Position numbers and translations under genes: made by a program
In this document: positions 30,174-43,695 of the stretch, piece by piece
Numbering within the stretch: position 1 is the stretch's first letter
How the letters are laid out: every line of letters begins with the position of its first letter
Notes under the pieces: generated by a model
Database searches by the model: none
What the model was told of the DNA's origin: nothing
The model's input: only the letters and a program-made list of their open reading frames with translations
DNA from: Deinococcus radiopugnans ATCC 19172
GTDB taxonomy: Bacteria > Deinococcota > Deinococci > Deinococcales > Deinococcaceae
Assembly: GCF_006335125.1 (NCBI RefSeq)
Contig: NZ_VDMO01000010.1
Coordinates: 62,001 to 126,000, forward strand
Direction of reading: 5' to 3'
DNA length: 64,000 nt

Positions 30174-31364
30174 ATCATCAGCGTAGGGACGGAGCTGCTG
30201 TTCGGCGAGATCGTCGACAGCAATGCGGCCTTCTTGGCGCGCGAACTGGGCGCCCGGGGCGTCATCCTGCACCGCAAGACGGTGCTGGGCGACAACCTGG
30301 GACGCGTCAGCGAGGCCATCACGCTGGCCCTGTCGCGCGCCGATCTGGTGATTCTGGGTGGCGGGCTGGGGCCAACCGACGATGACCTGACCCGCGAGTC
30401 CATTGCCGACGCGCTGGGCGAGACGCCCGCCGAGGATGCGGAACTGCTGGCCTGGCTGGAAGGGCTGTACGCCGCCCGTGGGCGCGAGATGCCGGGGGTC
30501 AACCGCAAGCAGACGTGGCTGATTCCCAGCGCCGAGGCCCTGCCCAATCCGGTGGGCACCGCGCCGGGCTGGTTCGTCCGAACGGGGGGCAAGTTCGTGG
30601 TGGCCCTGCCCGGCCCGCCGCGCGAGATGCAGCGGATGTGGCGCGAACAGGTGCTGCCGCGCCTGCCGCTGCCCGATCACGCGCTGGTCTCCACCACGGT
30701 TCACACCCAGGGCATCGGCGAGAGCAACGTGGCCGAGCTGCTGGCCGGGCTGACCCAGAGTGCCAACCCCAGCGTCGGCACCTACGCCCGCAAGACCGGC
30801 GTGGACGTGCGGGTGGCCGCCAGCGCCGAGACCGAGGCCGAGGCCCGCGCCCTGCTGGCCCCGCTGCTGGAAACGGTGCGCGCCCTGCTGTCGCGCTGGA
30901 CGTGGGGCGAGGACGCGCAGACGCTGGCCGGGGCGCTGGGCACCGCCCTCTCGGGCCGCAGTCTGGGCGTGATCGAGGCGGGCAGTGCGGGCGCGCTGTG
31001 CGGCCTGCTGGCCGACGAGGCGGGCTTTCTGGACGCCGCCGTGACCCAGGATCACGCCCGCCTGATCACCCTGGGCCTGACCCCGGTGACCCTGCGCGAC
31101 GCCGGGCTGGTCAGCGAGGGGGCCGCGCTGGAACTGGCCGCCGGGGCACGCGAACACCTGGGCGCGGACGTAGGTCTGGCGGTGGTGGTGGGCGTGGGCG
31201 GCGAGAACGCGGGGCAGGCCTACGCCGCGATCAGCAGCGAAAAGGGCCACAAGGCCGTGGGCGTCAACTGGCCCGGCGACGCCGCGCAGATCCGCGAGCG
31301 GGCCGCCGTGACCGCGCTGGCGCTGGCCTACCGGGCGCTGCGGGCGGGGGGTGAACTGGCATGA
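30159..31364 (+). CDS. cinA: CinA-family protein (competence/damage-inducible)
   Basis: A 401-residue protein with an N-terminal molybdopterin-binding-like (MoaB/MogA fold) domain ([31 protein letters not shown]) and a C-terminal CinA/PncC domain ([15 protein letters not shown]), associated with nicotinamide mononucleotide deamidation and pyrophosphate cleavage. In Deinococcus it heads the recA operon. The conventional start is ATG 30159, leaving only ~8 nt of 5' leader after the TATACT box. Its stop overlaps the next start by ATGA. Confidence 0.95.
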   Translation: MLLAEIISVGTELLFGEIVDSNAAFLARELGARGVILHRKTVLGDNLGRVSEAITLALSRADLVILGGGLGPTDDDLTRESIADALGETPAEDAELLAWLEGLYAARGREMPGVNRKQTWLIPSAEALPNPVGTAPGWFVRTGGKFVVALPGPPREMQRMWREQVLPRLPLPDHALVSTTVHTQGIGESNVAELLAGLTQSANPSVGTYARKTGVDVRVAASAETEAEARALLAPLLETVRALLSRWTWGEDAQTLAGALGTALSGRSLGVIEAGSAGALCGLLADEAGFLDAAVTQDHARLITLGLTPVTLRDAGLVSEGAALELAAGAREHLGADVGLAVVVGVGGENAGQAYAAISSEKGHKAVGVNWPGDAAQIRERAAVTALALAYRALRAGGELA

Positions 31365-32274
31365 AAATCCGGAAAACACAGGCCAGAGCCAAACCGGAAA
31401 AAACGCGTGCCTCCGATCTGGACGTCGCCCTGAGGCTCAGGCGGGAAGACGCCCTGCCCGCCGCTCCTGCCCAGGCCACCCAGGCACCCGTTCAGCCGGG
31501 CCAGCAGACCCAGGCGAGCGCCGACGTGCCCCGCCAGGCCCAGGAACAGAAGGCCTCGGCGGAGTTCAGGCGGCGCCAGGAACACCAGTCCGCAGGGGGG
31601 CGCCGGGGCAGGGTTGCGCCCGAACAGCACACGCCCACCACCGGACGCTTCTTCTACGCCCTGAACGTCCCGGCATCCGTCACCGGGCCGCTGTCGGAGG
31701 CGCAGCGCAAACTCAAGGGCAACTGGCGCATCACCACGCGCGAGCAGATGCACGTCACGCTGTGCTACCTGCCCTCGGTGCCCCTGGCCCGCGTGGCCGA
31801 GCTGAAAGCGCTGGGCACCCGCCTGACGCAGACGCTGGGGCCGCTGGACGTCCGGCTGCGCGGCACCGGCTACTTCCCCAACGAGGGCAGCCCGCGCGTG
31901 TGGTTCGTCAAGGTGGAGGCCGAGGGCCTCGACGAGCTGGCCGCCGCCCTGCGGGCCGGGGTGCAGGCGCTGGGCATCGAGACCGAGGAGCTGAGCTTCA
32001 AGGCCCACATCACCCTGGCGCGCAAGAAGGGGCCGGCGCCGCGACTGCCGCCGCTGCTGTTCGATCTGGGCTGGACGGCGGGCGGGGCCACCCTGCAGCG
32101 CTCTCACCTGCAAAAAACCGGGCCGGTGTACGAGCAGGTGGGTACCTTCCGCTTTCAGGCGCCCGCGCAGAGCCAGCCCGCCGCGCCGCCGGGCGAAGAT
32201 TCCCCCCATTCAACCCACCACCCCGACGCCAATTCGCCCTCTCCCGCACCATCACCAGAAGCACAGGAGCCGTC

Positions 32275-32278
<4 letters not shown>
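31361..32278 (+). CDS. thpR: RNA 2',3'-cyclic phosphodiesterase (LigT/ThpR) with long terminal extensions
   Basis: A 2H phosphoesterase that opens 2',3'-cyclic phosphates on RNA. Both HxT motifs are present: HVTL in '[10 protein letters not shown]' and HITL in '[12 protein letters not shown]', forming the two-histidine active site. The protein has 305 residues, whereas typical members have about 180: roughly 90 Ala/Gln/Arg-rich residues precede the domain and about 40 Pro/Ser/Ala-rich residues follow. It sits between cinA and recA with 4-nt ATGA overlaps on both sides, so all three are one transcript and probably induced together. Confidence 0.92.
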
Positions 32279-33366
<1,088 letters not shown>

Positions 33367-33378
33367 CCGCGCACAAAA

Positions 33379-33412
33379 GAACGCCCCGGCCAGATTAAAG
33401 GCCGGGGCGTTC
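33379..33412. terminator. Bidirectional terminator between recA and the amine oxidase gene
   Basis: GAACGCCCCGGCC (33379-33391) pairs perfectly with GGCCGGGGCGTTC (33400-33412). On the minus strand it runs into TTTT, so it ends the convergent amine oxidase transcript as well as recA. Confidence 0.85.
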
Positions 33413-33427
33413 TCGTGCCGTGCCGGG

Positions 33428-35008
<1,581 letters not shown>

Positions 35009-35101
35009 GTGCGTCTCTCCCCCTGTGCTGAACGTGAATCTTAAAAAGCGGAAGCGCGCCCTCCACACGTCTGGCGTGGCGGGGCCGTGCTTGCCCTGGA
35101 A

Positions 35102-35824
35102 TTAGCCTGCGCTCTCGCCGAAGATCAGGTAATCGGGATTTTCGGGGCGCAGCTGTTTGATCTCCTGCGGCTTCACGTCGCTGTCCTGACCGTTCAGGTC
35201 GCCGCGCACGTAGTTGACGATCTGGGCGATCTGCTCGTCGTTCAGGTAGTGCCCGAAGCTGGGCATGCCGCCGTTGCCGTTCAGAATCAGGGAAGTCACG
35301 TAGGGCGTGCTGGTGGCGCGCTCGTTGTTCGCCAGCGCCGGGTACTGGCCCGCGCCCTTGGCCCCGCGGCCCTCCGGCATGTGGCAGCTCTGGCAGGCCT
35401 GCACGTACAGCGCCGCGCCAGTGTCGCCGGTAAAGGCCACCTGCGCCATCTGCGTTTCCTCGGAAGCAGCGGCCTGGGCGGTGCCGCCCTCATCGGCGCG
35501 GTCCTGATCCGGCGCGGTGGTCGGCGTGTCGCTGCCCGCCTGAGCCTGATCCGGGGCAGAGGCGGTGGTGGCCGCCGCCTCTGTGTCCGCTGAAGCCGTG
35601 TCCGTTCCCACAGGCGCGTCCGCCGCCGTGTCGGTGGCCGGAGCCGTGGGGCTGGCCGGAGCGGACGCTGCCGGCGTGGCCCTTGTCTGCTCAGGCGCGC
35701 TGGCGGCTGGCCCGGCCGGCGTCACCACCTTAAAGATGAAAGCAAGCACCGCCACCACGATCAACGTCGCGATGACCGCACCCCAGACGAAGCCCTTGGA
35801 CGGTGCCGAACTGTAATCTCCCAT
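35102..35824 (-). CDS. Membrane-anchored cytochrome c
   Basis: A 240-residue protein with one N-terminal transmembrane helix (about 15-37, [19 protein letters not shown]), a long Ala/Thr/Ser/Asp-rich linker (about 45-145) and a class I cytochrome c domain at the C-terminus with one heme site, CQSCH. The likely distal Met ligand lies in [11 protein letters not shown]. The heme domain is outside the cytoplasmic membrane on a flexible tether. It is the promoter-proximal gene of a pair with the Tat-exported amine oxidase. The start at ATG 35824 has GGGAGGGG just upstream. Confidence 0.9.
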   Translation of the reverse strand: MGDYSSAPSKGFVWGAVIATLIVVAVLAFIFKVVTPAGPAASAPEQTRATPAASAPASPTAPATDTAADAPVGTDTASADTEAAATTASAPDQAQAGSDTPTTAPDQDRADEGGTAQAAASEETQMAQVAFTGDTGAALYVQACQSCHMPEGRGAKGAGQYPALANNERATSTPYVTSLILNGNGGMPSFGHYLNDEQIAQIVNYVRGDLNGQDSDVKPQEIKQLRPENPDYLIFGESAG

Positions 35825-36097
35825 AAAGAACCCCTCCCAGACGCACAATTCAAGGCGAATATCCGGTCACTGTATCCTGGCCCACACAGCGCAGGTGCGG
35901 GATGAGCGGCGGGACCGTTCCCTTCACCAGAGATTGGGTCTTCGGCAGCAGGAAAGGGCACAGCCCACGAGCTGAAACTGACCCTGGAGACAAATGAGCC
36001 GGAGGCGGTGGTTCCGCAGCAGCAATCAAAATCCCCACCAGCAGGAGACTGGCGGGGGGAGAAGAGTCTGGATTGGGCGTGCAGGCGTGCTCAGGCT
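35825..36097. other. Intergenic region upstream of the cytochrome c gene
   Basis: No gene found. It should hold the promoter of the cytochrome c-amine oxidase operon (minus strand) and the end of the era transcript; I see no confident -10/-35 pair or terminator. Confidence 0.35.
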
Positions 36098-37099
<1,002 letters not shown>

Positions 37100-37159
37100 C
37101 GCGGATATTGTCTCACGCCGGAGCGCGGGCAAAAGGAAGCCGGCGCAGGCGGAGTCGGG

Positions 37160-37969
37160 CTACGGCCCGCGCCGGGCCTGCACGCCCGCGATGATCCGCG
37201 CGGCCACAGAGCGGGGCAGCAGGCGGAAAGACGAGACCTGAACCTTGTTGGCCAGTCCGGCCACCGCCACCCCCTGGCCGCGCAGCATGGCCTCTACCCC
37301 GGTGCGGGCCACCGTATCCACGTCCAGCACCGCCAGCCGGGTGACGCCCGACATCAGGCGGCTCTCGTTCAGCGTGGCCGCGTCCTGAAAACCGGTCTCG
37401 ACCGGGCCGGGGCACAGCGCCGTGACACTCAGGCCGGTGCCGCGCAGTTCCTCGTTGACCGCTTCACTGAAAGACAGCACGTAGGCCTTGGTGGCGTAGT
37501 ACACCGCCATCAGCGGGCCGGGAACGAAGCCTGCGGTGCTGGCGACATTCAGCACCCGGCCCCGTCCGCGCTGCAGCATGGCGGGCAGAAAGCGGCGCGT
37601 GAGATCCGTCAACGCCGTGACATTCACTGCGATCATCTCGCTGATCTCCTGGGCGTCCTGCCGCGCGAATTCGCTGAAGCCCCCGAAGCCGGCATTGTTG
37701 ACCAGCAGGTCCACCTGCAGGCCACGCGCCTCGACCTCGTTCTGAAGACTTTCGCCGGCGCCGGGGCCGGACAGGTCGGTGGCGATCACTTCAGCGCGAA
37801 TGCCGTGTTGCTGGGCCAGTTCTTCGACCAGCGTCTGCAGCCGGGCCGCGCTGCGGGCCACCAGAATCAGATTGGCGCCGCGCGCCGCGAGTTGACGGGC
37901 CATCGCCTCGCCGATGCCGCCACTGGCCCCGGTGACGAGGGCGGTGGAGCGTGTGCCATGAAGGTTCAT
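37160..37969 (-). CDS. Short-chain dehydrogenase/reductase
   Basis: A cytosolic NAD(P)-dependent oxidoreductase of 269 residues. The nucleotide motif TGASGGIGEA is at the N-terminus, NNAGFGG follows, and the catalytic Ser and YxxxK are in NVASTAGFVPGPLMAVYYATKAYV. The substrate is unknown; overall it resembles DltE/YqjQ-like classical SDRs. ATG 37969 has TACCCT 6 nt before it, the leaderless layout, so I do not use the longer frame. Confidence 0.9.
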   Translation of the reverse strand: MNLHGTRSTALVTGASGGIGEAMARQLAARGANLILVARSAARLQTLVEELAQQHGIRAEVIATDLSGPGAGESLQNEVEARGLQVDLLVNNAGFGGFSEFARQDAQEISEMIAVNVTALTDLTRRFLPAMLQRGRGRVLNVASTAGFVPGPLMAVYYATKAYVLSFSEAVNEELRGTGLSVTALCPGPVETGFQDAATLNESRLMSGVTRLAVLDVDTVARTGVEAMLRGQGVAVAGLANKVQVSSFRLLPRSVAARIIAGVQARRGP

Positions 37970-38105
37970 ATCCCGAGGGTAAGGCGCTGGTAAGCGGCAA
38001 ACCGCATGCCGGGCGAGAATTTCGCGCATGCATCTACGGTGACCCCATCAAACATTAAGTCTTGATTAAAGAAACGAAGATGACACTCTCCGCGTACTGT
38101 AGGGC

Positions 38106-38696
38106 ATGAGAGGACCAGTCACTTCCGGCCCTGAAGTCAGTCTTCAGGATATGTTCGCGCAGAGTACCGCCGTGATCACCCAGCCGAGCGTGGCGACGTT
38201 CGAGCGCTACGAGAAACGCGGCGGCATCCAGAGCGCTTTCATCTACGTGATGGTGGCGGCCGTGGTCTCGGCCCTGATCGCCGCCCTGTTCTCGTTCTTC
38301 CACTCGGACGTGACCTTCTTCGGGCAGCTGTTCTCGCGCCTGATCACCATTCCGGTGCAGTTCCTGATCTTCACGGGGGCCGTGTACCTGATCGGCGGCA
38401 GCCTGTTCAAGGGCACCGGCACCTACGCGGAAGTCGCCTACACCTTCGCGCTGTTCTTCGTGCCGCTGAGCATTCTGGGCACCATCATCGGGATCATCCC
38501 GATTCTGGGCTGGCTGGTGTCGGTGCTGATCAGTCTGGTGATGATCTACTTCGGCTACCTGGCCGTGCAGAGCAGTATGAACCTGCGTGAACAGGTGCCC
38601 GCGATTGCCACGCTGGTGCTGGCCGGGATCGCCAACTTCGCCGTCGGCGCCGTGCTGGGTGGGCTGTTCCTGGTGGGCCATATCGTGAGCAGCTAA
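38106..38696 (+). CDS. Yip1-family membrane protein
   Basis: A 196-residue integral membrane protein with five hydrophobic segments after a short cytoplasmic N-terminus containing '[12 protein letters not shown]'. The layout matches the YIP1/DUF1282 group; bacterial members have no assigned biochemical role. TACTGT ends 5 nt before ATG 38106, and a terminator follows, so it is probably monocistronic. Confidence 0.8.
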   Translation: MRGPVTSGPEVSLQDMFAQSTAVITQPSVATFERYEKRGGIQSAFIYVMVAAVVSALIAALFSFFHSDVTFFGQLFSRLITIPVQFLIFTGAVYLIGGSLFKGTGTYAEVAYTFALFFVPLSILGTIIGIIPILGWLVSVLISLVMIYFGYLAVQSSMNLREQVPAIATLVLAGIANFAVGAVLGGLFLVGHIVSS

Positions 38697-38710
38697 GCGC
38701 AAACCGAGGA

Positions 38711-38745
38711 AAAGGGGGCAAAGTCAGTTCGAATTTGCCCCCTTT
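38711..38745. terminator. Terminator between the Yip1-like gene and the transglutaminase gene
   Basis: AAAGGGGGCAAA (38711-38722) pairs with TTTGCCCCCTTT (38734-38745), giving a T-run on both strands, suited to the two convergent genes. Confidence 0.88.
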
Positions 38746-38764
38746 CTGCTGCCTTCCGCGCCTG

Positions 38765-39589
38765 CTACTGATCGCCGTAGACGTGCACGGCCACGTCCAA
38801 CTGGCCCTGGCCGCCGCCGAAGTACGTGCCGCGCACCGGGGACACGTCGCTGTACTCGCGCCCGTGGCCGATCTTGATGTGCTTTTCCAGGGCCAGACAG
38901 TCGTTGGTGGGGTCATAGCCCAGCCAGCCGTAGCCGGGAATCAGGCATTCCACCCAGGCGTGGGTGGCCTCCGCGCCGCGCATCTCGCCGCCGCTGTACA
39001 GATAGCCGCTGACGTAGCGGGCCGGAATCCCCAGTTGCCGGGTGATGCCCAGCATGGCGTGCGTGAAGTCCTGGCACACGCCATGTCCGGTCTGGGCGAA
39101 TTCGGCCAGCGGGGTCCGCACGTCGGTGGCGCTGGGATCATAGGTGAAGCGGCGGCGCAGGTGGCTGGTCAGGTCCAGCAGAAAACCGGGCAGGTCGTCG
39201 CCGGGACCGGGACGGGCCACGCCGAACAGTTCAGGCCACCGCCCGCTGGGCACCCGTGGGCTGGGCACCAGAAATTCGGCGTTGCGCCCATGCTCCGGGC
39301 GCAGCTCGCTGAATGGCGTCGCCACCGGCAGCGTAACCGCGTGGGTGTCCACGATGGCCTGGGCCTCGATCAGCAGGTGGCGGTGGTGTTCGTGGACGTG
39401 GACGTGGTGGACGATGGCCCCGAAGTAATCCTGGTGCGAGGTGATCTCGGCCTCGGGGGTCACGTTCAGGTGAAACAGCCGCACGCTCTGGCGCGTCTCG
39501 ACGGCGGGATGCAGCCGGACCTGGTTAAAGGAGTTCCAGGCCGGCCTGGGGTAGTGGTACTCGGTGGTGTGCCGGATTTCGCAGCGCAT
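38765..39589 (-). CDS. Transglutaminase-like cysteine protease domain protein
   Basis: A 274-residue protein of the bacterial transglutaminase-like class. A beta-rich N-terminal domain (MRCEIRHTTEYHYPRPAW) precedes the papain-like core, where the Cys of GHGVCQDFTHAML, the His of THAWVECLIPGYGW and the Asp of GYDPTN make the catalytic triad. These enzymes cleave or transfer amide bonds. It is the last gene of a set with an alpha-E and a circularly permuted ATP-grasp protein, a conserved partnership thought to make and trim a peptide or amide; the product is unknown. Confidence 0.9.
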   Translation of the reverse strand: MRCEIRHTTEYHYPRPAWNSFNQVRLHPAVETRQSVRLFHLNVTPEAEITSHQDYFGAIVHHVHVHEHHRHLLIEAQAIVDTHAVTLPVATPFSELRPEHGRNAEFLVPSPRVPSGRWPELFGVARPGPGDDLPGFLLDLTSHLRRRFTYDPSATDVRTPLAEFAQTGHGVCQDFTHAMLGITRQLGIPARYVSGYLYSGGEMRGAEATHAWVECLIPGYGWLGYDPTNDCLALEKHIKIGHGREYSDVSPVRGTYFGGGQGQLDVAVHVYGDQ

Positions 39590-39687
39590 AAGTGGGAGAA
39601 CCCTCTAACGGTTCTGCCGGGCAGTCTGACATGCCGCGGCGGAGCGGGAGCGGCGCAGGGCAGACGAATTTGCAGTCTGGAGCGTCT

Positions 39688-40644
39688 TCACTCCTCCTCG
39701 AAATACGCTCGGTTGATGGCCGCGCCCACCCGGTTGAAGTCCTCCAGCAGCGTCTCGATGCCGGGATCTTCCTTCTCGATGATGTCGCCGACATGGGCGT
39801 ACTGCAGCCGGGCCACCAGCCAGCGCGACAGGCGCAGGATTTCCGGATGCACGCCGGGATGGAAGCGGTCGATCTGCTCCAGCGCGTCGTTCAGGTTGAC
39901 GGCGCTGTAGCGCACGCTGCGCGGAAAGTAGTCGTCCAGCAGCAGGAACTCGGTGACCCCCATGGGCGTGATGCCGCTGTGAACCCGCTTGCGGTACGCC
40001 TCGTTGGCGCTGGCCCCCTTCAGGGCACTGACCCAGCGCTGGTCCTGCAGGGCGCGGCCTGCCGGATCCTGGCGGGCGGCCAGGGCGTCGGCATCCTTGA
40101 ACCGGCTTTGCAGCACGCGCAGGGTGTTGTCGCCGCGCTCCAGCGTCTGCCCGGCCCGCATGAAGGACCAGCCCTCGTCGCGCGGCAGGGTGGCGAACGC
40201 GATGCCAAAGAAAAATTGAGAAGCGTCCCTTGCGGCGGCGCAGTACTCGAACAGGCCGTCGCGGTCCAGCACGTCGCCGTTCTCGAAACACAGCGTCAGG
40301 TACGAGCGGTTCAGGGCCTCCCACATCTCGCTGGGGATGCGGTCGCGCAGGCCGCGGGCGTTCTCGCGGGCACGGGCCAGACTGCTGGCGATGCTCGACG
40401 GGTTGTCGCGGTCAAAGGCCATCCACGAGCTGACGCTGCGGGCGTCGAGGCGGCCATACTTGGCCCGCAGCTGCGCCTCGCCGCCGGTCAGTTCCAGCAG
40501 CGGCGTCCAGTACTCGCGGGCACGGCCCGAGACCTCCAGACCCGCGTAGTAGTTGACGTTCAGCAGACGGGCGGTGTTTTCCGCGCGCTCCATGTAACGG
40601 CCGATCCAGTACAGGTTCTCGGCCAGACGGGACAACAGCAGCAT
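39688..40644 (-). CDS. Alpha-E domain protein (DUF403)
   Basis: A 318-residue all-helical protein of the alpha-E family, starting LLLSRLAENLYWIGRYMERAENTARLLN, the family hallmark. Charged residues in 'RYMERAEN' and 'RSVRYS' are conserved in relatives. The activity is unknown; it nearly always lies beside a circularly permuted ATP-grasp gene and a transglutaminase-like gene, as here, so it is probably part of one amide-forming system. Its ATG overlaps the stop of the ATP-grasp gene by one base (TGATG). Confidence 0.92.
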   Translation of the reverse strand: MLLLSRLAENLYWIGRYMERAENTARLLNVNYYAGLEVSGRAREYWTPLLELTGGEAQLRAKYGRLDARSVSSWMAFDRDNPSSIASSLARARENARGLRDRIPSEMWEALNRSYLTLCFENGDVLDRDGLFEYCAAARDASQFFFGIAFATLPRDEGWSFMRAGQTLERGDNTLRVLQSRFKDADALAARQDPAGRALQDQRWVSALKGASANEAYRKRVHSGITPMGVTEFLLLDDYFPRSVRYSAVNLNDALEQIDRFHPGVHPEILRLSRWLVARLQYAHVGDIIEKEDPGIETLLEDFNRVGAAINRAYFEEE

Positions 40645-42440
40645 CAGTTCTCTCCCTCCAGCTCATTTTTCTCCAGTTCCTGCTGGTAGGAGATCTGGCC
40701 CTGCGATTGAGATTGCCGCTGCGCCTGAGAGCCGCTGCCCGGGTGCTCCTGCGACAGGCCGGGGTGGGCGCCGTCCCCCCCCTCACCCTGCTGCAGCTCC
40801 CCGCTCTGGGCAAATGCACTGGACGGCCCATCCCCGGTGCCCTGGTCAGGCGACACGACATCGGGTTCCGGCATGACCTCCAGAACCACGTCGTCGGGCA
40901 CCGGCAGATCGACAGGCACCACCCCGGGGCCTGACTGGAACTGGCTCTGCGACTGGCCCTGGCCGTCGCCGTGCATGATCTGGTTCAGGCCCTGCGGGGC
41001 CACCGGGCCGTCGTGGTCCAGCACCCAGGTGTCCTTGCTGCCGCCCCCCTGCGAGGAATTGACCACCAGACTGCCGCGCCGCAGCGCCACGCGGGTCAGG
41101 CCGCCGGGCACGATGGTCACCTCGTCCTTGCCGCACAGGATGTACGGGCGCAGGTCGATGTGCGCGCCCTCGAACTCGCCGCTGTCGGGATAGAACGTCG
41201 GGTGGCGCGACAGGCCCACCACCGGCTGCCCGATGAAATCGCGCGGGTTGGCCTTGACCTTGGCGACGAATTCCGCCACCTCCTCCTCGCTGGCCGAGGG
41301 GCCGATCAGCATGCCGTAGCCGCCGGCCTCCCCCACCGCCTTGATCACCATGCTGGCGGCGTTGGCGACGATGTGCTCCAGGTGGTCCGGATCGGTGCCC
41401 AGGAAGGTGGGCACGTTATTCAGCAGCGGGTCCTCGTTCAGGTAGTACTTGATCATGTTCGGCACGTAGGCGTAGACGGCCTTGTCGTCGGCCACCCCGG
41501 TGCCCACCGCGTTGGCGATGGCGACGCGGCCCTGGCGGTAGACCTCGATCAGCCCCGATACCCCCAGCGCGCTGTCGCGGCGGAAGGCCAGCGGATCGAT
41601 AAAGTCGTCGTCGATGCGGCGGTAGATCACGTCCACCTGCTGGCGGCCCCCGGTGGTCCGCATCCAGACCCGGCCCGCGTCCACGAACAGGTCCCGGCCC
41701 TCGACGAGTTCCACGCCCATCTGCTGCGCGAGGTAGGCGTGCTCGAAATACGCGCTGTTGTACATGCCGGGGGTCAGGACCACCACCGTGCCGTTGTCGC
41801 GTGGGCTGACCGACTGCAGCAGCGAGAGCAGCGAGGTGGCGTAGTGCTGAACCGAGCGCACCCCCTGGCCCTCGAACATCCGGGGGTAGATGCGGCGCAT
41901 GGCGTCGCGGTTGGACAGCAGGTACGACACGCCGCTGGGCGAACGCAGGTTGTCCTCCAGCACCAGATATTCGCCCTTCTCGTCACGGATCAGGTCCGTG
42001 CCGACGATGTGGGTGTACAGCTTGCCCGGCGGGGTGACCCCGTGAACCTCGCGCCGGAAGTGCGCCGAGGTATAGACCAGTTCGCTGGGAATGACGCCGT
42101 CATTGAGAATCTGCGCCTCGCCGTAGATGTCGTTCAGGAAATGGTTGAGTGCCCGGACGCGCTGGGTCAGGCCCGCCTCAACGTGCGCCCACTCGGAGGC
42201 CGGAATGACCCGGGGCACCGGATCGAAGGGAAAGGTGCGCTCGGTGCCTTTGGAATCGCCGTAGACGGTGAAGGTGATGCCCTGATTGCGGAAGGCCAGG
42301 TCCAGCATGCCGTGCCGCCGCTGGAATTCGGGGACGCCCAGCAGGTCGATGTACTGCTCCAGACCCTGGTAGTGCGGCCTGACCGTGCCGTCTGCGGTGT
42401 ACATCTCGTCAAAAAAGCTGTTGCCTGGCTCATATTTCAC
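40644..42440 (-). CDS. Circularly permuted ATP-grasp protein with Gln/Ser-rich tail
   Basis: A 598-residue protein of the circularly permuted ATP-grasp type 2 family, typically starting 'KYEPGNSFFDEMY'. ATP-grasp enzymes join a carboxylate to an amine through acyl phosphate. Conserved parts include DLIRDEKGEYLVLEDNLRSPSG, 'LTPGMYNSAYFEHAYLA' and LRPYILCGKDEVTIVPGGLTRVAL. Beyond about residue 490 there is a ~105-residue tail full of Gln, Ser, Pro, Gly and Asp that the family does not usually have and that looks disordered. I chose GTG 42440, preceded by GGGGGCAGGG; ATG 42482 is also open. It heads the operon with alpha-E and transglutaminase genes. Confidence 0.9.
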   Translation of the reverse strand: MKYEPGNSFFDEMYTADGTVRPHYQGLEQYIDLLGVPEFQRRHGMLDLAFRNQGITFTVYGDSKGTERTFPFDPVPRVIPASEWAHVEAGLTQRVRALNHFLNDIYGEAQILNDGVIPSELVYTSAHFRREVHGVTPPGKLYTHIVGTDLIRDEKGEYLVLEDNLRSPSGVSYLLSNRDAMRRIYPRMFEGQGVRSVQHYATSLLSLLQSVSPRDNGTVVVLTPGMYNSAYFEHAYLAQQMGVELVEGRDLFVDAGRVWMRTTGGRQQVDVIYRRIDDDFIDPLAFRRDSALGVSGLIEVYRQGRVAIANAVGTGVADDKAVYAYVPNMIKYYLNEDPLLNNVPTFLGTDPDHLEHIVANAASMVIKAVGEAGGYGMLIGPSASEEEVAEFVAKVKANPRDFIGQPVVGLSRHPTFYPDSGEFEGAHIDLRPYILCGKDEVTIVPGGLTRVALRRGSLVVNSSQGGGSKDTWVLDHDGPVAPQGLNQIMHGDGQGQSQSQFQSGPGVVPVDLPVPDDVVLEVMPEPDVVSPDQGTGDGPSSAFAQSGELQQGEGGDGAHPGLSQEHPGSGSQAQRQSQSQGQISYQQELEKNELEGEN

Positions 42441-42612
42441 GCGCCCTGCCCCCTTTGTGCTGCTGATGATGGCCCGCAGCATAACGGCTGATGACGCGAA
42501 TGCGGAACGGCGTGGCTAGGTGAACCCCTTAGAAACGGGAGGGAATCCTCCTTCCCAGCCGTGCACTTCCCCCATCGGAAACGGAGCGGCGGATGACGCC
42601 CCTCTATAGTCT

Positions 42613-43695
42613 CTATGTCTCTTTCTGTTCGGTCCCCTTCACTTCGTCCACGGGCGCGGTGGAAGCCGCCTGCGCCCCGAAAGCCGCTTCCAGCCGCGGC
42701 AGCAGCCGTCCCTCGTGGGCACGGGCGGCCCGCAGCAGGGCGTTCTTGACGGCGGTGGCATCGGCGCTGCCATGACCGATAAAGGCCAGTCCCCGGACGC
42801 CGATCAGGATGCTGGCCCCGTAGGTGCTGGGGTCCATGCGCTCGGCCAGACTGCGCAGGGAACCGCGCACCAGCAGGCCGCCCACCTTGCTCTTCAGGCC
42901 GCTGTTCAGGGCGTCGCGGATCCAGCCGAACATCACCTTGGCCTCGCCCTCGGCCAGCTTGAGGACCACGTTGCCGGTGAAACCGTCGGTGACGACGATG
43001 TCGGTGGTGCCCAGAAAGACGTCGCGGCCCTCCACGTTGCCGTGAAAGTTGATGCCGCGCCCGTGCAGCTCGCGCAGCAGGGCGTGGGCTTCGAGCACCA
43101 GGGCGCTGCCCTTATGGGCCTCCTCGCCGATGGACAGCAGGCCCACGGTGGGGTTTTCCTGGTCCTCAAGCACCTTCAGGTACACGGTGGCCAGCCTGGC
43201 CCACTGCGCGAAGTAACTGGCCTTGACGTCCGCGTTGGCCCCGGCGTCCAGCAGCGTGGTCATGCCGCCGCGCGCGGGCAGATGGGTCAGGATGGCCGGG
43301 CGCTCGACGCCCTTGATGCGCCCGAAAGTGAGCAGCGCCGAGGCCATGGTCGCGCCGCTGTGACCCATGCTGACGGCGGCGGCGGCATGACCCTCCCGGA
43401 CCAGCCGGGTGCAGACGTTGATGCTGGCGCCGGTGCGGCTGCGCACGTCGCTGGCGTGCTCGTCCATGCCGATCACGTCGGGGGCGTCCACGATCTCGAT
43501 GGGCAGAGCCGCGCTGCCCTGGAACTTGCCCAGCTCGGCGTGCAGGGCGACGCGCTCTCCCACCAGCAGGACGTGGACTCCGGCCCGCGCCGCCAGCACC
43601 GCGCCTTCGACGTTCGGCGCCGCACCGTGGTCCCCGCCCGCCGCGTCCAGCGCGATGGGCAGGCTGGCCGCCGAAGTCCCGGCCTCAGCGCTCAT
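42613..43695 (-). CDS. plsX: Phosphate acyltransferase PlsX
   Basis: PlsX makes acyl-phosphate from acyl-ACP, the first committed step of phospholipid synthesis in most bacteria, acting peripherally at the membrane. The 360-residue product has the N-terminal PIALDAAGGDHGAAPNVEGAV, the conserved 'SMGHSGATMASALLTFGRIKGVERPAI', DAGANADVK and 'VVTDGFTGNVVLKLAEG', all family hallmarks. Its first ~10 codons overlap the end of the upstream NYN-domain gene by 11 nt, so the two are probably translated together. Confidence 0.96.
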   Translation of the reverse strand: MSAEAGTSAASLPIALDAAGGDHGAAPNVEGAVLAARAGVHVLLVGERVALHAELGKFQGSAALPIEIVDAPDVIGMDEHASDVRSRTGASINVCTRLVREGHAAAAVSMGHSGATMASALLTFGRIKGVERPAILTHLPARGGMTTLLDAGANADVKASYFAQWARLATVYLKVLEDQENPTVGLLSIGEEAHKGSALVLEAHALLRELHGRGINFHGNVEGRDVFLGTTDIVVTDGFTGNVVLKLAEGEAKVMFGWIRDALNSGLKSKVGGLLVRGSLRSLAERMDPSTYGASILIGVRGLAFIGHGSADATAVKNALLRAARAHEGRLLPRLEAAFGAQAASTAPVDEVKGTEQKET

